Positions 5,191 through 5,754 of a stretch of 5,754 nt of DNA are shown here, in pieces. The DNA lies in NCBI GenBank assembly GCA_002791255.1, contig PFWS01000015.1:1-5754 (forward strand). The letters are read 5' to 3'. Under the pieces are notes generated by a model, which saw only the letters and a program-made list of their open reading frames with translations, made no database searches and had not been told where the DNA came from. Positions within the stretch are counted from its first letter, which is position 1, and each line of letters starts with the position of its first letter. The translations under genes and the position numbers were made by a program. This stretch comes from Candidatus Uhrbacteria bacterium CG_4_9_14_3_um_filter_36_7 (GTDB taxonomy: Bacteria > Patescibacteriota > Patescibacteriia > UBA9934 > GWF2-40-263).

Positions 5191-5754
5191 GTAAATTAGC
5201 TTTACAACTTACTTGTTATAATGGCTCGCGTTATCTACCATTTTTGTTTACTTCGATTCAATCTCAAACCTATAAGGATTGGACATTTTTTGTTCTTGAT
5301 AATGGATCTAACTTAGACGAAGCCTTAAATATTAAAGAAGCTGTTCAACGAGCTGAAATACCTATTGAACTTAAACGTGTTGAAGAAACACTTGATTTTG
5401 TGCGTGGTCATAATGAACTATTTAAACAACATACATGTCCTTATATACAACTTCTTAATGATGATGCCATGCTTGAGCCAGACTATTTAGAAAAATTAAT
5501 TTTTTATATTGAAAATAATTTGCAGGTTGGAGCTGTATCTGGAAGAATTTATTGGTGGAATTTTGAACAAGCTACAACAAGCACACAAGGAAAAACCGAC
5601 CGTATAGATACATGTGGGTTTAAAAAATATGTTTATGGAAAAGTCGCAGATCGTTTTACAGGACTATCAAAGAATGCTTTACCTATTTTAAGATTAGAAG
5701 AAGAAGTTTTTGGTGTTTCTGGTTGTTTGCCACTTTATCGTAGACAAGCTGTGA
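5187..5754 (+). CDS. Second family 2 glycosyltransferase, 3' partial (runs off right edge)
   Basis: From the ATG at 5187, overlapping the previous stop as ATGA, the frame stays open to the window end for 189 complete codons. The visible protein begins Leu4-Ala-Leu-Gln-Leu-Thr-Cys-Tyr-Asn-Gly, the first strand of a GT-A fold. Next come Leu37-Asp38-Asn-Gly-Ser (nucleotide binding), Gly74-His-Asn76, and Leu90-Asn-Asp92-Asp93-Ala, the DxD-like metal site, followed by Glu97-Pro-Asp-Tyr. Near the edge, Gly176-Val-Ser-Gly179 is the usual segment just before the acceptor/catalytic-base region, which lies outside the window. It is divergent from the upstream GT2 gene (Asn-Asp-Asp rather than Asn-Pro-Asp), so it is not a recent duplicate. 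Probably co-transcribed and translationally coupled with it, acting on the same glycan. Confidence 0.88.
   Translation, partial: MSKLALQLTCYNGSRYLPFLFTSIQSQTYKDWTFFVLDNGSNLDEALNIKEAVQRAEIPIELKRVEETLDFVRGHNELFKQHTCPYIQLLNDDAMLEPDYLEKLIFYIENNLQVGAVSGRIYWWNFEQATTSTQGKTDRIDTCGFKKYVYGKVADRFTGLSKNALPILRLEEEVFGVSGCLPLYRRQAV

Noticed and set aside
1..5754. Mobile element, CRISPR array, tRNA or defence system
   Set aside because: No transposase or nuclease motif, spaced direct repeats or tRNA-like fold was seen, and the coding regions account for nearly all bases.

Overview
The window is AT-rich, densely coded DNA that looks like a Candidate Phyla Radiation (Patescibacteria) genome. The evidence is the very short intergenic gaps, ATGA stop/start overlaps, weak or absent Shine-Dalgarno sites at several genes, and a HIT protein whose tail resembles CPR versions as I recall them. 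TGA ends several genes at sensible points, so the standard bacterial code (11) fits and the TGA=Gly code of Gracilibacteria/SR1 does not. The phylum call is an inference; I could not search a database.

Left part (1-1827): a large beta-rich protein of unknown function enters from the left edge, so its real start is outside the window. It overlaps by ATGA a 60-residue two-helix membrane protein. After 17 bases comes a HIT-family nucleotide-binding protein. All are on the + strand and probably co-transcribed.

Middle (1811-4249): a sugar-nucleotide module. A promoter candidate at the end of the HIT gene starts a two-gene unit: a CDP-glucose 4,6-dehydratase-like SDR enzyme, then a small RmlC-like cupin. 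It ends at a hairpin terminator that also serves the convergent gene on the - strand, glucose-1-phosphate cytidylyltransferase (rfbF). RfbF should make CDP-glucose, the SDR enzyme should turn it into the 4-keto-6-deoxy sugar, and the cupin probably modifies that intermediate. No rfbH-type dehydrase or final reductase is visible, so the end product is unknown.

Right part (4235-5754): two GT2 glycosyltransferases on the + strand, joined by an ATGA overlap; the second runs off the right edge. They probably use the activated sugars to build a surface glycan.

The most notable regulatory observation is that the SDR unit and rfbF have promoter candidates with identical hexamers (TTGACG, 17 bases, TACAAT). 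The GT2 unit has a close relative (TTGACT, 16 bases, TACAAT). The rfbF and GT2 promoters point at each other across a 74-base gap, so their RNA polymerase footprints should overlap. I see no mobile element, CRISPR array, RNA gene or clearly new multi-gene system; no gene-free stretch exceeds 75 bases.
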